Made by a program: the position numbers and the translations under genes. DNA of 64,000 nt, taken from Blastobasis lacticolella (Eukaryota; Arthropoda; Insecta; Lepidoptera; Blastobasidae). Positions 21,371 to 32,605 of the stretch are shown in pieces. The notes beneath the pieces are model-generated. The model had not been told where the DNA came from, searched no databases, and saw only the letters and a list, made by a program, of their open reading frames with translations. The stretch covers positions 5,336,122 through 5,400,121 of the forward strand of contig LR990044.1 in the NCBI GenBank assembly GCA_905147135.1, read 5' to 3'. Numbering within the stretch: the first letter of the stretch is position 1; each line of letters starts with the position of its first letter.

Positions 21371-23100
21371 GGGTGAGATGTCGAACAGTGAACCAGTAGT
21401 ACACAGTTAGCCACCATTAGTATCACCATAAAACAACGTTGCCAGATCGTGCAGTAAGCGTTATCGTACTTTGTTTTTACCGCTCTTCTCGCTTTCCAGT
21501 TGGTAGCGAGCTCCAGTGCAAAACGCCCGCGACTCAGGGCTTTTTGTTATTTTCGGCGTAAAAACACGAAAAATACTAAGTATAAATTTTTAGGTTTTCA
21601 ACCTTATACTGCATCTTTTAAAAGTAATGTTTTTTCTATTTCTGTACTGAAAATCTTTGCATTATTTGGTCGTACATTCATGAATCCTACTTTGATTATT
21701 AATTTTTAGATGAATTTAATATCAGGAGAGGTGTGTGTGGTACATAGTGACCCACTACACCGGCACGAACAGTGAGCCACCGCTCCACTGTGTATAACAT
21801 CAAAATTCTGATTTTTTAAATTATTTTACCTTTAATATTCATATTAATCAGCTACCGGTTATTTTTTTAGACTGATTCTATTTTAAAAATGCGAGTAGGC
21901 AATATCAGGCTACTGCCGTCAGTCTTCTTGAGTAGGTACATGAATTGGCTGGACGGCGCGTCTTGGTTCGCGTGGTTTTAATTTAATGAACTCTACCTCT
22001 ATCCCACTCCTACATGTACCCTACCCCTATCCGCGCCCGAACCGTACTCTATCCGTACCTAACCCCCCTCAAGTCACTAATATCCACTGCAAGTCTCCAC
22101 CAGTGGATGGAATCCCTACTCCATCACTTACTTTTTTCTACATCAATTTTTGTAGGGGATACCCCTACCCTACCACACCACCACTGTCGGTAGACGCCTA
22201 AAATATAATATGACTACGATAAATCCGTATTTACTGACAGTAGTAAACATTATAAAGTGTGTATATGGCAATAATCTGGGGATAATCTTTCCTTGTTACT
22301 CCTTCTCAGTCCTTCTTGTAAACATTCTGTTATTTGGTCACTATTAGCTTGAACTTTTGTCTAAATTATTAATAATGCTAAAAATTATTTTCCGCCCTTC
22401 CTTTTTAATTGTTTGCAAAGTATTCAAAAATATTTTTCATAACTCACGAAAATAAACATACCTCCAGAAATCAAATTGTTTGTTATGACTTTTAAGAATG
22501 ACGTTCTATGACGGATAAAAAACTTGGCAAAAGTTGCCATACAAAGATTTTTTTTTTAAATAAGCAATTCAGTCTTATTAAAGATCTTAAGAACTCAAGT
22601 GTAGCTCGTTGACTATTTATTATAATACAACCTTAAAATATATCATCAATGACTGTAATTAGAAAATAGGTTAAGTTATGTTGTTATTGATTTATGTTGA
22701 TTTATAGTTTTCACAGTTATTTTGGTAAATAAAACTAACTGTTTACACATTTATAAAGAATGTATTATTATCTGATTTATCTACTATGCTAATAATTACA
22801 ACGAGGAAACGTTAATAATAGTGATCTCATTCGTCGGGCTCACTGTGTACTCCCCGGTTTGCTGTAAACCAACCCCCTGGTTCAATGTGTACCACGAGGT
22901 GGATACAATGAGCCATTTCCCATCTTTCAAAAAATCTGCAATATCATTTTATCTATAAATCTTTTACCATTAACTTATATACAAAATGAGAGTCAGATAT
23001 ATTACGCAATGACTAGACCACAAAACATTTCATGATATTGACAAACTTATGAGTTATGATTGTTTAACTTTTTTGTGGGTCACTGTTCGACACCTCACCC
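21371..23100. mobile_element. TA-flanked non-autonomous TIR element
   Basis: The ends GGGTGAGATGTCGAACAGTG (left) and its near reverse complement ending 23,100 form TIRs of about 20 bp, each flanked by TA. Subterminal motifs like CAGTGARCCA recur at about 21,386, 21,747 and 21,768, with reverse forms near 22,845-22,915. No transposase frame is seen. Superfamily not assigned. Confidence 0.6.
21975..22205. repeat. Pyrimidine-rich CCCTACCCCTA-type stretch
   Basis: Irregular repeats of CTACCCCTA/CCTACCC-type sequence. Its frame (21,986-22,201) is low-complexity and not a gene. Confidence 0.4.
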
Positions 23101-23613
23101 TACTGTATTGTTTATGTTGTGTTACGTGTACTAAGAATAATTAATATTTTTGTAGGAAATAGCATTGTTGCAGTAATGTAAAGTCTCAAGTTCGTACAAG
23201 ATGAAAAACTCGGCAAATCTGTGTGGACAAGTTTGTGCAAGATAATGAGTTCGAGCGTACGTCTTTCGGGCGCGTTTTGACTTGCTCTCTATTTGACGCT
23301 TACGCGATTTAACACGAACGAATTAATGATCAAGTCCAGACATGTTACTGATATTTTACTATTTATCGAGCTTGCAGTTAGGTTGAAAGTTCATTTGCGT
23401 TTTGAAATTCGTTGGAGCTTGAACGATAATAACTCATATAAGAACTCATTTATTTCAAGAGCGTACAAAGTTATTACTAATTTTTACTTTAAATTTTAAT
23501 AAATTAAGTGAAGTAGTAAAGTGACTGAAAAAGTGATAAACACAACATACAACATATTTTAAATAGGTTGGTATAAAAGTATTTGTAAAAATTACTTACA
23601 ACTTAAGTTGTTA

Positions 23614-23628
23614 AGTAGTAGTAGTAGC

Positions 23629-23670
<42 letters not shown>
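23614..23670 (+). repeat. (TAG)n microsatellite
   Basis: About 19 trinucleotide units with one CAG interruption. It directly precedes a SINE/LINE 3' end and probably belongs to the insertion. Confidence 0.9.
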
Positions 23671-23671
<1 letters not shown>

Positions 23672-23916
23672 TGTGGTGCCGCCACCTCAAAGAATAGCAC
23701 CACCCCATCTCTTCCCGTGGGTGTCGTAAGAGGCGACTAAGGGACAAATCCAAAAGGTGGGCAGCAGCATCTTTCTGGGTAGATTTACATCAACTGCACT
23801 GCGATCACCAACCCGCCTGCCAAGCGTGGAGATTATGGCAATGACCTCCCCTTTCGTGGGAGAGGCCCGAAGTCCTGCAGTGGACTGTTATGGGCTGTGA
23901 TGATGATGATGAAGTT
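23671..23916 (+). mobile_element. Moth LINE/SINE 3'-end fragment
   Basis: Contains CACCACCCCATCTCTTCCCG, CGTAAGAGGCGACTAAGGGA and CAGTGGACTGTTATGGGCTG and ends in (GAT)n, a widespread lepidopteran retroelement end. A reverse-oriented copy lies at 29,945-30,116. Confidence 0.65.
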
Positions 23917-24503
23917 GTTAAGTAGGTAGGTACCTAAACTTTGAAGTGTTCAGTTTGCTTTGGTTTTCGTTCTTATGCTGATAGGTACCTACTTACCTAA
24001 TACGAATTTTCTATACCTAATTACCTACTTTAGTTACTTACCTAATATAGGTATCCAAGTTTATCAATGAGTAAGCCAGTAATACCTAACAAGAATCCAT
24101 TACCTGGGAGTGATGAAAATAAGAAAGTGTGCAAATTTAACAGTTTATTATTGTTTTTATTTAGGTAGTTTTTTATTTGCAGGATTACTGAGAATTTTAT
24201 GATGGCGGACACGAAAAAAAAATACACACTATACAGTTTGGACTACTTGCAGTTCGGATTTATTGCATCTCCATCAAATCAACACTTGCCGATGTGTCTT
24301 ATATATGAAAAAGTATTCAGTAACGATGCCATGAAGCCTTCAAAAATGGATGACCACTTATCAAGAGTACAGGCTGACAACAAAAGTAAGCCCTTGTCAT
24401 TTTTTCAAGCACTTATAGAAAAACTAGATAAAGGGCCATCCATAAGATCGATGTTTGCGTCATCATCTATTAAAGACGACTATGGTTTACGAGCGTCCTA
24501 TAA

Positions 24504-24612
24504 TTTTTTTTTTTTTTGTTTTATCTGGCAGTCAAACAGGCATGCGGGCCACCTGATGGAAAGTGGTCACCGCCACCTATGGACATCAGCAACACCAGGG
24601 GAGTCACCAGTA
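24504..24612 (-). mobile_element. LINE 3' tail inserted in hAT transposase
   Basis: T run, then CGGGCCACCTGATGGAAAGT and GTCACCGCCACCTATGGACA: the minus-strand form of the same tail seen at 56,745 and, on the + strand, at 10,630. Confidence 0.65.
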
Positions 24613-25404
24613 TATCTTTACTAATAGCAAATTCGGGGAAACCCCACACAATTGGAGAGTAGCTTATCTTACCAGCCATTGCGGAGGTCCTTAACAATGT
24701 ATTGCACAAACCCGCACATAATATTTTAAAGAGAATACCTTTGAGCAATAACACCGTTTAGCGATGCATAGATGAGATGGGACGCGATGTGGAAAACATT
24801 TTATGCAAGTTCTTACAGACCAACAGATTCTCTCTTCAGTTGAACGAGTCTACATTACCCGGAAATGAAGCTCTGTTGTTAGGATTTGTTCGATTTATCA
24901 AAGATGAAAATATGTGCCAAGAACTGCTTTTTGCTACATATTTAGAGACTGATACCAGAGGAGAATCGATTTTTCAGGCCGTGGAACATTTTTTTACTGA
25001 CAAAGCTATTCTATGGAAGAACATTGTTTCTGTTGCGACTGATGGTCCACCGTCTAAGGTTGGTCGTCATCGTGGTTTTAAAGCTCACTTAAAGCCACAA
25101 CTGCCTGATGTACTGGTCATTCACTGCGTGATTCACAAGCAGCATTTAGTAGCAAAAAAGCTGAGTCCTAGATTGCATAAGTCTTTACAATATGTAATAA
25201 ATGCTATCAACAAGATTTGAAGCAATCCTTTGAACTCTCGGTTATTTGCTCAGCTATGTGAGGAAAACGACGAATTCTTTACTCGATTAAACTAATTTTA
25301 CTCAAAGTTCGCTGGATATCAAGAGGCTCTTGCTTAGAAAGATTTGCAGCCATTTTTGAATCTGTGTTGGAGTTTTTACAAGTAAAAGATTTCTTTTTAG
25401 AAAT

Positions 25405-25497
25405 AAGCAGCGCCTGTTGTGTCTTTTGTTCTGTTATATTTCTCTGTATATCACTATTGTGTACAATAAACAGTTAAATAAATAAATAAATAAATAA
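25405..25497 (+). mobile_element. LINE 3' end with (AAAT)n tail
   Basis: A short AATAAA-containing segment ends in AAATAAATAAATAAATAAAT. It interrupts the hAT coding remnant between the core and C-terminal pieces. Confidence 0.5.
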
Positions 25498-26692
25498 GAT
25501 CCGAATTTGAAAGAAAATCTGAACGATTGTAAAACAGATATTTATTACTTGACTGATATCTTTGGAATGTTCAACAAAGTTAATTTGCAACTGCAGGGTG
25601 ACGATCTTACTTGATTAAAACAAAATCAATAATATCGGCCTTCGTGGGTAAACTAATCTTTTATAAACTAAATTTACGCAGAAAAGAATATTTGTTGTTT
25701 CCGCATTTGTCAAAATTACCTAAAATGCTTCAATATGATGACATTTTATTATATGTCACTCACTTGGACGCATTACACAAGGATTTTACGGAGAGGTTTG
25801 GGGATATTTTAAATTTACAAATTGCTCAATGGATATTAAATCCGTACAATACCACAGCCATAGAAGAAGCCAATGTGATAATGCAAGAAGGGTTGATTAC
25901 CATCAGCACAGACGAAGAGCTTAAGCAGAAGTCCAACCAAGGCTATCAGAAGTTCTGGTTGCAACGCAACATTGAAACACAGTATCCTACATTGTGGAAC
26001 ATTGCTGAAAAATACCTTATCGCTTTTCCATCATTATACCTAGTTGAAAAAATCTTTAGTGTGGTAACAAACATTTTGACGAAACAAAGAAACCGTTTGA
26101 AAATCAACGAACGTGGAGTTTTAAGGCTGCAACTCACCAATATTGAACCGGATGTAGCTAGATTGGTAGATAGTCACCAGGTTCATCCATTACACTGAAT
26201 ATTTTATTTTCTCTTTGCGAATTAATACTTTTTTAAATTTAATTTCCTACCTACTTAAGATTCTTAAAGTACTTAATTTGTAATAATCATTATAAATTAA
26301 ACTTGATATTTACTTAATTATATGTCATTTTATTTTGTTTAATTTAAATGAGAAAATGAAGTTAACTTTACTCACTTAACCAAGTGCAAAGTTTTCCAAT
26401 TGGTACCTTAGTACTAATTAAAGTAGTAAAAACGGAAGTTAGTAGGTATTTTATATAAATAGGAAAAAACTAAAGATAGGCCCCCTTATTTATAATAGTC
26501 TGCTAACTTATTCTCACTCTGTCTTCTTCTATTGACCTTAGTCAGAATGAAAAATAACATTCTGTAGCAGCTGTTTTAAGTTAGCGGACCATTATGAATA
26601 AGGGGATTGATCTTAAAAGTAGGTAATTTGGCCATGGGGGTCTGAGGTAACAGTTCATTTTGGAAAATAGTTTAGGGATCCCTGATCTAAAT

Positions 26693-27224
26693 CGTCATAT
26701 TTCGTAGAATGAGCTGTATTTCAACTAGTTCTTTTGCCGTTGAAATAAACGTTATTGTTTGGTACATAATCATATCTTGGCAAATACCTCAGAAAATATC
26801 ACAATACGAGTACATTCGTTGTGTGACGCCATGGCGCATCGCGTTGGGCGCGGCTTGCGCAATGCCAATGGGCAGCAACCAACGAATGACCCTTTTTTAA
26901 GGGTGAGAAGACTTTTATGTGGAACGATGTGGGGCATTCCCTACGGGAATGGCGTTACATTATTGTTAACACAGGCGCATAAAAAAGTGAAATATTAACT
27001 TAAAATAATACACAAAAGTAAAAATTATCCCGTTTTCAAGGAAACACAAACAAAATAAAGTAATTAACATACAATATTAAGATAACACGAAAGTATCGTA
27101 ACAAACTAAACACATCACCACAACAATATCATCTCCTTCTAGTTATATAAAGTATAACGTTATCATAGTCACTGCTTATTAACATCCATCTTAAAATAAA
27201 ATTTACAAACATATTGATGTTAAT
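26693..27224. other. Unassigned stretch
   Basis: AT-rich. It contains a CATGGCGCATCGCGTTGGG GC-rich patch near 26,830. Small frames at 26,709-26,998 overlap in two phases and show no recognisable domain. Confidence 0.4.
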
Positions 27225-27320
27225 ATCCCGATTGCGCTCTGGCGCGTGAGTTTTGTTATGGGCGATAGCACCGCTTACCATCAGGTGGTCAGTTTGCTCA
27301 TTTTTCATTGAGTAATTAAT
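27225..27320 (+). mobile_element. LINE tail, left arm of inverted pair
   Basis: CGATTGCGCTCTGGCGCG, then ATGGGCGATAGCACCGCTTA and CCATCAGGTGG. It is the reverse complement of 28,494-28,562. The pair flanks the only minus-strand bZIP copy. Confidence 0.65.
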
Positions 27321-27447
27321 ATAAAAAGCTATCCTACTTCACTAAAAGTAAACAACAAATATGAAACGAACACGCCTATGTATTTAACCTACACTATATC
27401 TAAACTACTCACTATATATTTTGGTGTCCTTTCCCGCACTTTAATTG

Positions 27448-27903
27448 TTACTCGTCCAACTTGCACTTTTCGCAACAGCGCTCTCGCTGCAACGACTTTA
27501 ACCGGGCATATTCTCGCTCCAGAAAAACAACTTGGATCGCGAGGAGCTTCGCGCGCTTTTTCCTCTCGGCGCGGCTCTTCTTTGCGGCCAAGTTGTTCTT
27601 CGCCCTCCGTGCGCGAGCGACAGGGTCGTAGTCGGTGGAGTTGGACGCCACTGGGCGCTGCATCTGTGGTCTTTTGGGCGACGGTGCCTCTGCCACTGCG
27701 CACTCTTGGAGGCTCTGCTGCGCTGGATGCGGCGGTGAGACTTGTTCGCATTGCCATGCCGTAAGTTCTTCGAGGCTCTGCTGCGTTGGCTGCGACGGCG
27801 AGACTTGCTCGCATTGCCTTTCAGCAAGTTCTTGTGGGCTTTGCGGCTGTGAAATTTCTATCGAGTCATCATTAAGCTCAAACGGTCTCCAAATTCGAGC
27901 CAT
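27448..27903 (-). CDS. bZIP protein, type A, inverted copy (intact)
   Basis: Encodes 151 aa on the minus strand from ATGG at 27,903. It starts MARIWRPFELNDDSIEI, then two and a half Gln/Pro repeats (QSPQELAERQCEQVSPS and relatives), then EAPSPKRPQ and the bZIP with AKNNLAAKKSRAERKKR. The third residue of SRD is Ala here. Zipper leucines are followed by RCCEKCKLDE. All motifs needed for the family are present and there is no internal stop. GACGTC lies at 28,004-28,009, about 101 bp before the ATG. An in-frame extension to 27,978 is less likely. It is the only copy in this orientation. Confidence 0.75.
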   Translation of the reverse strand: MARIWRPFELNDDSIEISQPQSPQELAERQCEQVSPSQPTQQSLEELTAWQCEQVSPPHPAQQSLQECAVAEAPSPKRPQMQRPVASNSTDYDPVARARRAKNNLAAKKSRAERKKRAKLLAIQVVFLEREYARLKSLQRERCCEKCKLDE

Positions 27904-28440
27904 GACTGTATTTGGACACCTGTCAATGAACTCAAAAAGATACAAAAATACGAGTGTTCGCCGGGAAGTCCGTGACACGAATGCTGCAAAATTAGGAGCA
28001 ACGGACGTCGCACGCCGCAGGTAGGTCCGGGGGGCGTAGCTTGCAGCCCTCGTGGCTACCGACTACCTGCCCTTTCCCATTATCTAGCGCAAGTGACGAC
28101 AACGGAGAGACGCCATTTTGTAATGGGACTATTTGACAGACAATAGAAATAATGGTTTTGATTGATCCATTGAATTTTTTTTGTTTCTGTTCATAGTACC
28201 TATAAAATAGACTCAATTAGCGCGTTTGTCAGTGTAGGTATATCCGCTAACTACAATACGTGTATACGGTATTATAGACATACAAATACAAAATCATTAA
28301 ATAGCAAATTCTTCACGCCACGTGATTGATTCTAAGCTATACCTATTAATTCTCGGGAATAGGAAGAACAATTTTTTACATACCAATCGCCATGAAACAT
28401 TGCTTGGGATAAATCCCAAGCATTTGAGCGTTTCGTTTAC
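27904..28440 (-). promoter_or_regulatory. Upstream region of the inverted bZIP copy
   Basis: The minus-strand equivalent of the region before A3 and A4, with AAAATGGCGTCTCTCCG at about 28,105-28,120 and GACGTC at 28,004. It is interrupted at its far end by the palindrome at 28,402 and a small local inversion. Confidence 0.45.
28402..28421. repeat. Perfect 9-bp palindrome, AA loop
   Basis: GCTTGGGAT-AA-ATCCCAAGC. It sits where about 40 bp (containing TTTGAGCGTTTCGTTTACC) have flipped relative to the same region at 38,735 and 46,485. Confidence 0.85.
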
Positions 28441-28493
28441 CATTAGTTAAAACAAACAATTTTTTTGTATTCAGACCTCCTGATGGTGAGCGG

Positions 28494-28562
28494 TGCTATC
28501 GCCCATAACATCTACCCATAACAATGTCCCGCGCGCTAGAGCGCAATCGGGATATTGATATG
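28494..28562 (-). mobile_element. LINE tail, right arm of inverted pair
   Basis: The reverse complement contains GATAGCACCGCTCACCATC and CGATTGCGCTCTAGCGCG. See the left arm at 27,225. Confidence 0.65.
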
Positions 28563-28583
28563 CCTTTAATAGCGTTATTCTTT

Positions 28584-29215
28584 ATGTGTGGGTTTCTTGC
28601 TACCACACACTTCTGGATGCAGATTGATTAATAGTAAATGATAACGCTGATAACTGAAGTATCACGCGGCTAGGCGTCTGTCTGAGCACTGATTTAAAAT
28701 GGCTCTATAAGTTACTATAACAATTATAAAGTATAATGCTGCGCGCAGAATAATTTCTGTACTCTAAACATGCTCCCGAGGGAGAAAAATAACCAAAAAA
28801 ATAAAATATAACAAAGTTTCAAAGAATATGAACTTATAAAATTAATCAAAGTATTAAAAATAACTCTTCTTAAAACTGGCGTCGTCCCTCGCCCCACTCT
28901 GGCGTTAGTAGTGGCTCGCTATCTCTTCTATATCGCCAGTGCCCCCACTATTATCATTGCACCCAGCACTAAATATATGATGGAATAGTGGTGGATGTCG
29001 TGGTAAGATATCTGATATGTTATTGGCACTTCTTCGGTCTTGATAGCCTCTACTTGTTAAATACTACTCTCTGCTACTGACTACCTCATTTATATGTATG
29101 GATTATTCTTGGTTCATTGCATTGTAAAGTAAAGTATAAGAATATATATAGTTCAGCTGTGCATTATCAATAAAGGCAACAAAAAGCCTAACGGTTCTAA
29201 CGGTCACGTGGTTCA
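28584..29215 (+). mobile_element. Possible solo LTR
   Basis: Begins TGTGTGGG and includes a TATA-like AAGAATATATATAG (about 29,140) and AATAAAGGCAAC about 25 bp later, the usual order in an LTR. No target duplication or second LTR was found, so this is tentative. Confidence 0.25.
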
Positions 29216-29944
29216 ACGCTGAATCTCAAATAAATAAATATAAATAAGTAACAAGCCTTTATAAATTGCAAGAGCCTGTAACTGTGCATTCTGTGCAAAA
29301 TCTGCAAAATATGTCAAAAAAGCAAGCGGGTACCAAAATATCCCACGTGCTGCTTATTATGGTGCGTGACTTATTGTCAACCCCTTTCTATTGAAGACCC
29401 TTTAACGGTTATGAGCAAAAAATTGTTTGTGCGTAGATAATATTAAGGTATACCTGCGCTGGGATCCTAACTAACCTAACTAAATGCTTCTGCCACTTAG
29501 GCCATAAATATTAGAATAATTATTCTAATTTATTCTAATAATTAATTAGAATAAATTTATAATTTTGCAAGCGCGAAAGTTTTTAAGGATGGATAGGTTA
29601 GGTAATATATTAATATTTCTACAGATACAAATTTCAATACAAATCTTCGATTAAACGTGGTTTGTATGAAGCTGCCTTCTTTCGTTAAACGCCCTATAAC
29701 TCGGTATTTACCTAGAAAATATGAAACACCTAACGAAGAGAGTGAAGGAATAAAATTGGTGCTTTAATTAGGTATTGTCAGTGTCTGAAGACGGACATAG
29801 CAGTCTCGCTGTTTAACAAGGGCTCGTGATACTAACGCTTTTCAAATTCCAAGTAACGGTAGATATATGTACAAATTCTGCAAAATGCACAGTATCTCGT
29901 GGTTCTAAAAAAGTCTACTTACTAAGTAATAAACTGTATCTATG
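29216..29944 (+). repeat. Tail module and unassigned DNA
   Basis: The conserved tail module (29,255-29,425, CCTTTAACGGTT at about 29,398) is followed by AT-rich DNA and a more diverged second tail copy near 29,770-29,900. No gene is seen. Confidence 0.5.
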
Positions 29945-30116
29945 TAACCACCATCACAGTCCATAACAGTCCACTGCAGGACTTCGGACCTCTCCCACGA
30001 AAGGGGAGATCATTGCCATAATCTCCACGCTTGGCAGGCGGGTTGGAGATCGCAGTGCAGTTGATGTAAATCTATCCAGAAAGATGCTGCTGCCCATCTT
30101 TTAGATTTGTCCCACG
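29945..30116 (-). mobile_element. Moth LINE/SINE 3'-end fragment (reverse copy)
   Basis: Minus-strand version of 23,671-23,916, cut in the same GGACAAATC region at its inner side. Confidence 0.65.
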
Positions 30117-31203
30117 TGCTTATTCTTTGTAGATAACAATAGAAGCCCTTCTGTAATGAATGCCTATCGTCGATTCAAAGCAAAAAATTTGTTTGAGCGT
30201 TTCGTTACCTAAGTTTTATGTTTACAAGCGATGTTTCATGGCGAAATACTACTGTGTTTCAAGTAGTACTTATTTTTACCGCAAATGGTTGTGGGTTGGG
30301 TGAATTATTGTGTACCTACCTTTACATCTTGATAAACACCTACCTGCATTAGAAAATATACATTGTACGAACTTGTTAGAAAGGGTGTGTAGAGTGTACA
30401 CATCTCGGGTGTGAATTTAAGTATTTAGAAGATATTAATGATGGCAGCCTAGTATTTTATCGAAAACTAAGGGTGGAAAGCTAAATGAGATAAAAATATG
30501 GCACATTAGTTAAATATAAATAGCTATTTATTCAGAAAAGGAAAATCATATTCAAACACACAGATTAGATGAAATTAGATAAGTTATTATATTATAGGAT
30601 AGGCAATCATAGCAAACAAAGTTACATTGGAAATATAACAATATAACAATAACTTTCTGCCTTATTACAATTTTTTTTTAATAAATATGTTTTGTCGAAA
30701 TTTGTTTATCCTGTTCCCGAGAATTAATAGGTATAGCTAAGAATTAGTCTCGTGTATAATTTTGTATCTAGATGTCTATAATACCTATGCACGCATTATA
30801 CACACTTTGAAGAAGAAATTCTAATTATAGTGAAAACCGCTTCGAAATTCGATGCGTGACTTAAAAGTAGTTGTCGGATATACCTACACAGATAGACGCG
30901 CTAAGTGACTTTATTTTATATGTAGGTACTATGTACGGAAAGAAAAAGATTTTTCAATGGATGAACCAAAAACATCCTATGTCGGCTTGTCTGTTAATAA
31001 TAGTACCGTTACAAAATGGCGTCTCTCCGTTGTTGTCGCGTGCGCTGGACAATGGGAAAGGGCAGGTAGCTGCAAGCTGCGCCCCCCGTACCTGTGGCGT
31101 GCGACGTCCGCTGCCGACTAATTTTGGAGCATTCGTGTCTCGGATTTCGCGGCGAACAGTCGTTTCTTTTTTAAGTTCAGTCAACAAGCGTCCAGAAACA
31201 GTC
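30117..31203 (+). promoter_or_regulatory. Upstream region of bZIP A3
   Basis: Collinear with 38,690-39,295 and 46,430-46,800 plus 48,255-48,532. It ends with AAAATGGCGTCTCTCCGTTG (about 31,014), GACGTC at 31,103-31,108 and the leader. An open frame runs through the leader into the gene in this copy only, so translation from further upstream is not excluded. Confidence 0.45.
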
Positions 31204-31641
31204 ATGGACCAAATTTGGAGACCGTTTGAGGCTGATAATGTCTCGGAAGTTGAACAAACCTCACAGCCGCAGCAAAGCCCCGAAGAACTGGCTGAAAGGC
31301 AATGCGAGCAAGCCTTACCGCTGCAGCCAGCGCAGCAGAGCCTCCAAAAGCTCGCTGAGCAAATCGAATATGACACGCTGAGGCAGTGTGTGATGGCGGA
31401 GGCTCCGTCGCCCGAAAGGCCACAGATGCGGCGCCCAGTGGCGTCCAACTCTGCTGGCCACGACCCTGTCGCTTGCGCACAGAGGGCGAGAAACAACTTA
31501 GCCGCGAAGAAGAGCCGCGACGAGAGGAAAAAGCGCGCGAAGCTCCTCGCGATACAAGTGGTTTTTCTTGAGAGAGAATACGCCCGATTAAGAGCATTGC
31601 AGCGAAAGCGCTGCTGCGAAAAGTGTTCGGAGGACAGATAA
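31204..31641 (+). CDS. bZIP protein, type A copy A3 (intact)
   Basis: Encodes 145 aa and differs from A1 at only a few positions (for example Ser for Leu in the first repeat, Arg for His in the linker, and VVFLERE rather than VIFLDRE in the zipper). It has MDQIWRPFE, two Gln-rich repeats, APSPERPQ, basic region NNLAAKKSRDERKKR, three zipper leucines and RCCEKCSEDR. GACGTC stands 101 bp before the ATG. The stop TAA is followed by AGTGCGCACAAGGACAC, which is common to type A copies. With A1 it is the best-preserved type A gene. Confidence 0.77.
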   Translation: MDQIWRPFEADNVSEVEQTSQPQQSPEELAERQCEQALPLQPAQQSLQKLAEQIEYDTLRQCVMAEAPSPERPQMRRPVASNSAGHDPVACAQRARNNLAAKKSRDERKKRAKLLAIQVVFLEREYARLRALQRKRCCEKCSEDR

Positions 31642-31860
31642 AGTGCGCACAAGGACACAAAAAGAATAGTGACAAGGTTAGATTTAGTGTAGGTTAGGTA
31701 TATTGCAGTCTATTGCCATTTTCAAAAAGCGTGTAAAAGAGTTTTATCTATCACAGATTGCTCCTAAGTTGTAGATAATGTCTGTATGTATATAGTATCG
31801 ATATGTATGTATGTGTATGTATATATTTGTAGATATTTATGTGTGTAAGTAGAATGAATA

Positions 31861-32605
31861 TACTGAGATATATATATAAATGCCTTTTTAGAGATAGATA
31901 ATATTGTGCACGTCCTATCGGCGTCTGATGATCACATCACGCTTCCGAAGGAAAGGAAAGGCTTTAGAAATAAGTAGACATAGAAGTCTTTATGTTTGCG
32001 AATGATTTGTCAATAGTTGTATGCAGTGATAAGCAATTCGATCGCATACCTGAAGGGCCTACTCGCTCAGACCGGACTGTTTCTCCACCGGCGCCCCCAA
32101 AGTCAGTCGCTCCGACTGAGCCGCCGCCTCTGTTGAGGCTGTCTTTCCTGTACATTCAGAACCTGTTACAAATGAACTTGTGGGGATTGCGAGGGATCTT
32201 TGTGTTCTACGTCGCAATAGGTCGACCTGAGGGAATGCAAGAGAACCTCGTGTTCTACTTCGCAATTGGTCGATATGCCTATGAACCGGATTACCACCCT
32301 CATCTAATAACGTATAATCCGTAGCGCCTACAGTTTTTGTCACAGTCCCTGATGACCATTTCTCCGGTTTCAGATACTTCCTATACCATACTTCGTCCCC
32401 TTCTTTAAAACGCCTACTCGCTCCACCTGCGGCCGCCATTTGACGCTGTTGCGGAGCGCGCACCCTGCGCTCCCTGTCTGGCTTTAAAGCGTCTAATTTG
32501 GTGCGCAACTGTCTACCAATCAGTAGAATGGCGGGGCTCTCACCAGTAGACGAATGTTCTGTATTCCTGTAATACATCAAAAACGAATGCAACGCCTTCT
32601 CTTTG
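31861..32605 (-). mobile_element. Ty3/Gypsy-like pol fragment (integrase C-terminus)
   Basis: The minus-strand frame 32,605-32,059 has FLMYYRNTEHSSTGESPA, then FKEGDEVWYRKYLKP and HIDQLR, the end of a Gypsy-type integrase (core tail plus the GPY/F-like region). The rest of pol and the LTRs are absent. It replaces the first part of the second type A copy of unit 2. The integrase catalytic triad is not included. Confidence 0.75.

Larger units (their letters stand above)
24199..26198 (+). pseudogene. hAT transposase remnants (ZBED/SCAND3-like)
   Basis: Three collinear pieces. The first (24,199-24,503) has a BED-finger-like KKYTLYSLDYLQFGF, then MCLIYEKVFSNDAMKPSKM: the second zinc-binding Cys is Tyr and the last His is lost. 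It is cut by a LINE tail. The second (about 24,613-25,390) holds the RNase H-fold core with ATDGPPSKVGRHRGFKAHL and IHCVIHKQHL, then VRWISRGSCLERF after a frameshift. The third (25,611-26,198) is the C-terminal dimerisation region with FPSLYLVEKIFSVV. It cannot make an active transposase. Confidence 0.8.
21229..26684 (+). mobile_element. hAT DNA transposon with nested insertions
   Basis: Terminal inverted repeats begin CAGGGAT at both ends. The flanking octamers ACCTAGAT (21,221-21,228) and ATCTAAAT (26,685-26,692) match at six of eight positions, as for an old 8-bp hAT target duplication. The internal sequence encodes a decayed ZBED/SCAND3-like transposase. Length is 5,456 bp including inserted elements. 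Confidence 0.8.

Noticed and set aside
21986..22201. A small Pro-rich protein
   Set aside because: It is a translation of a simple CCTA-type repeat inside a transposon.
23614..23670. Telomere-like or CRISPR-like repeat
   Set aside because: It is a plain TAG trinucleotide microsatellite without spacers.
30871..31203. N-terminal extension of bZIP A3 giving a 256-aa protein
   Set aside because: It is open only in this copy; other type A copies have stops in the same stretch, and the internal ATG is the conserved start.
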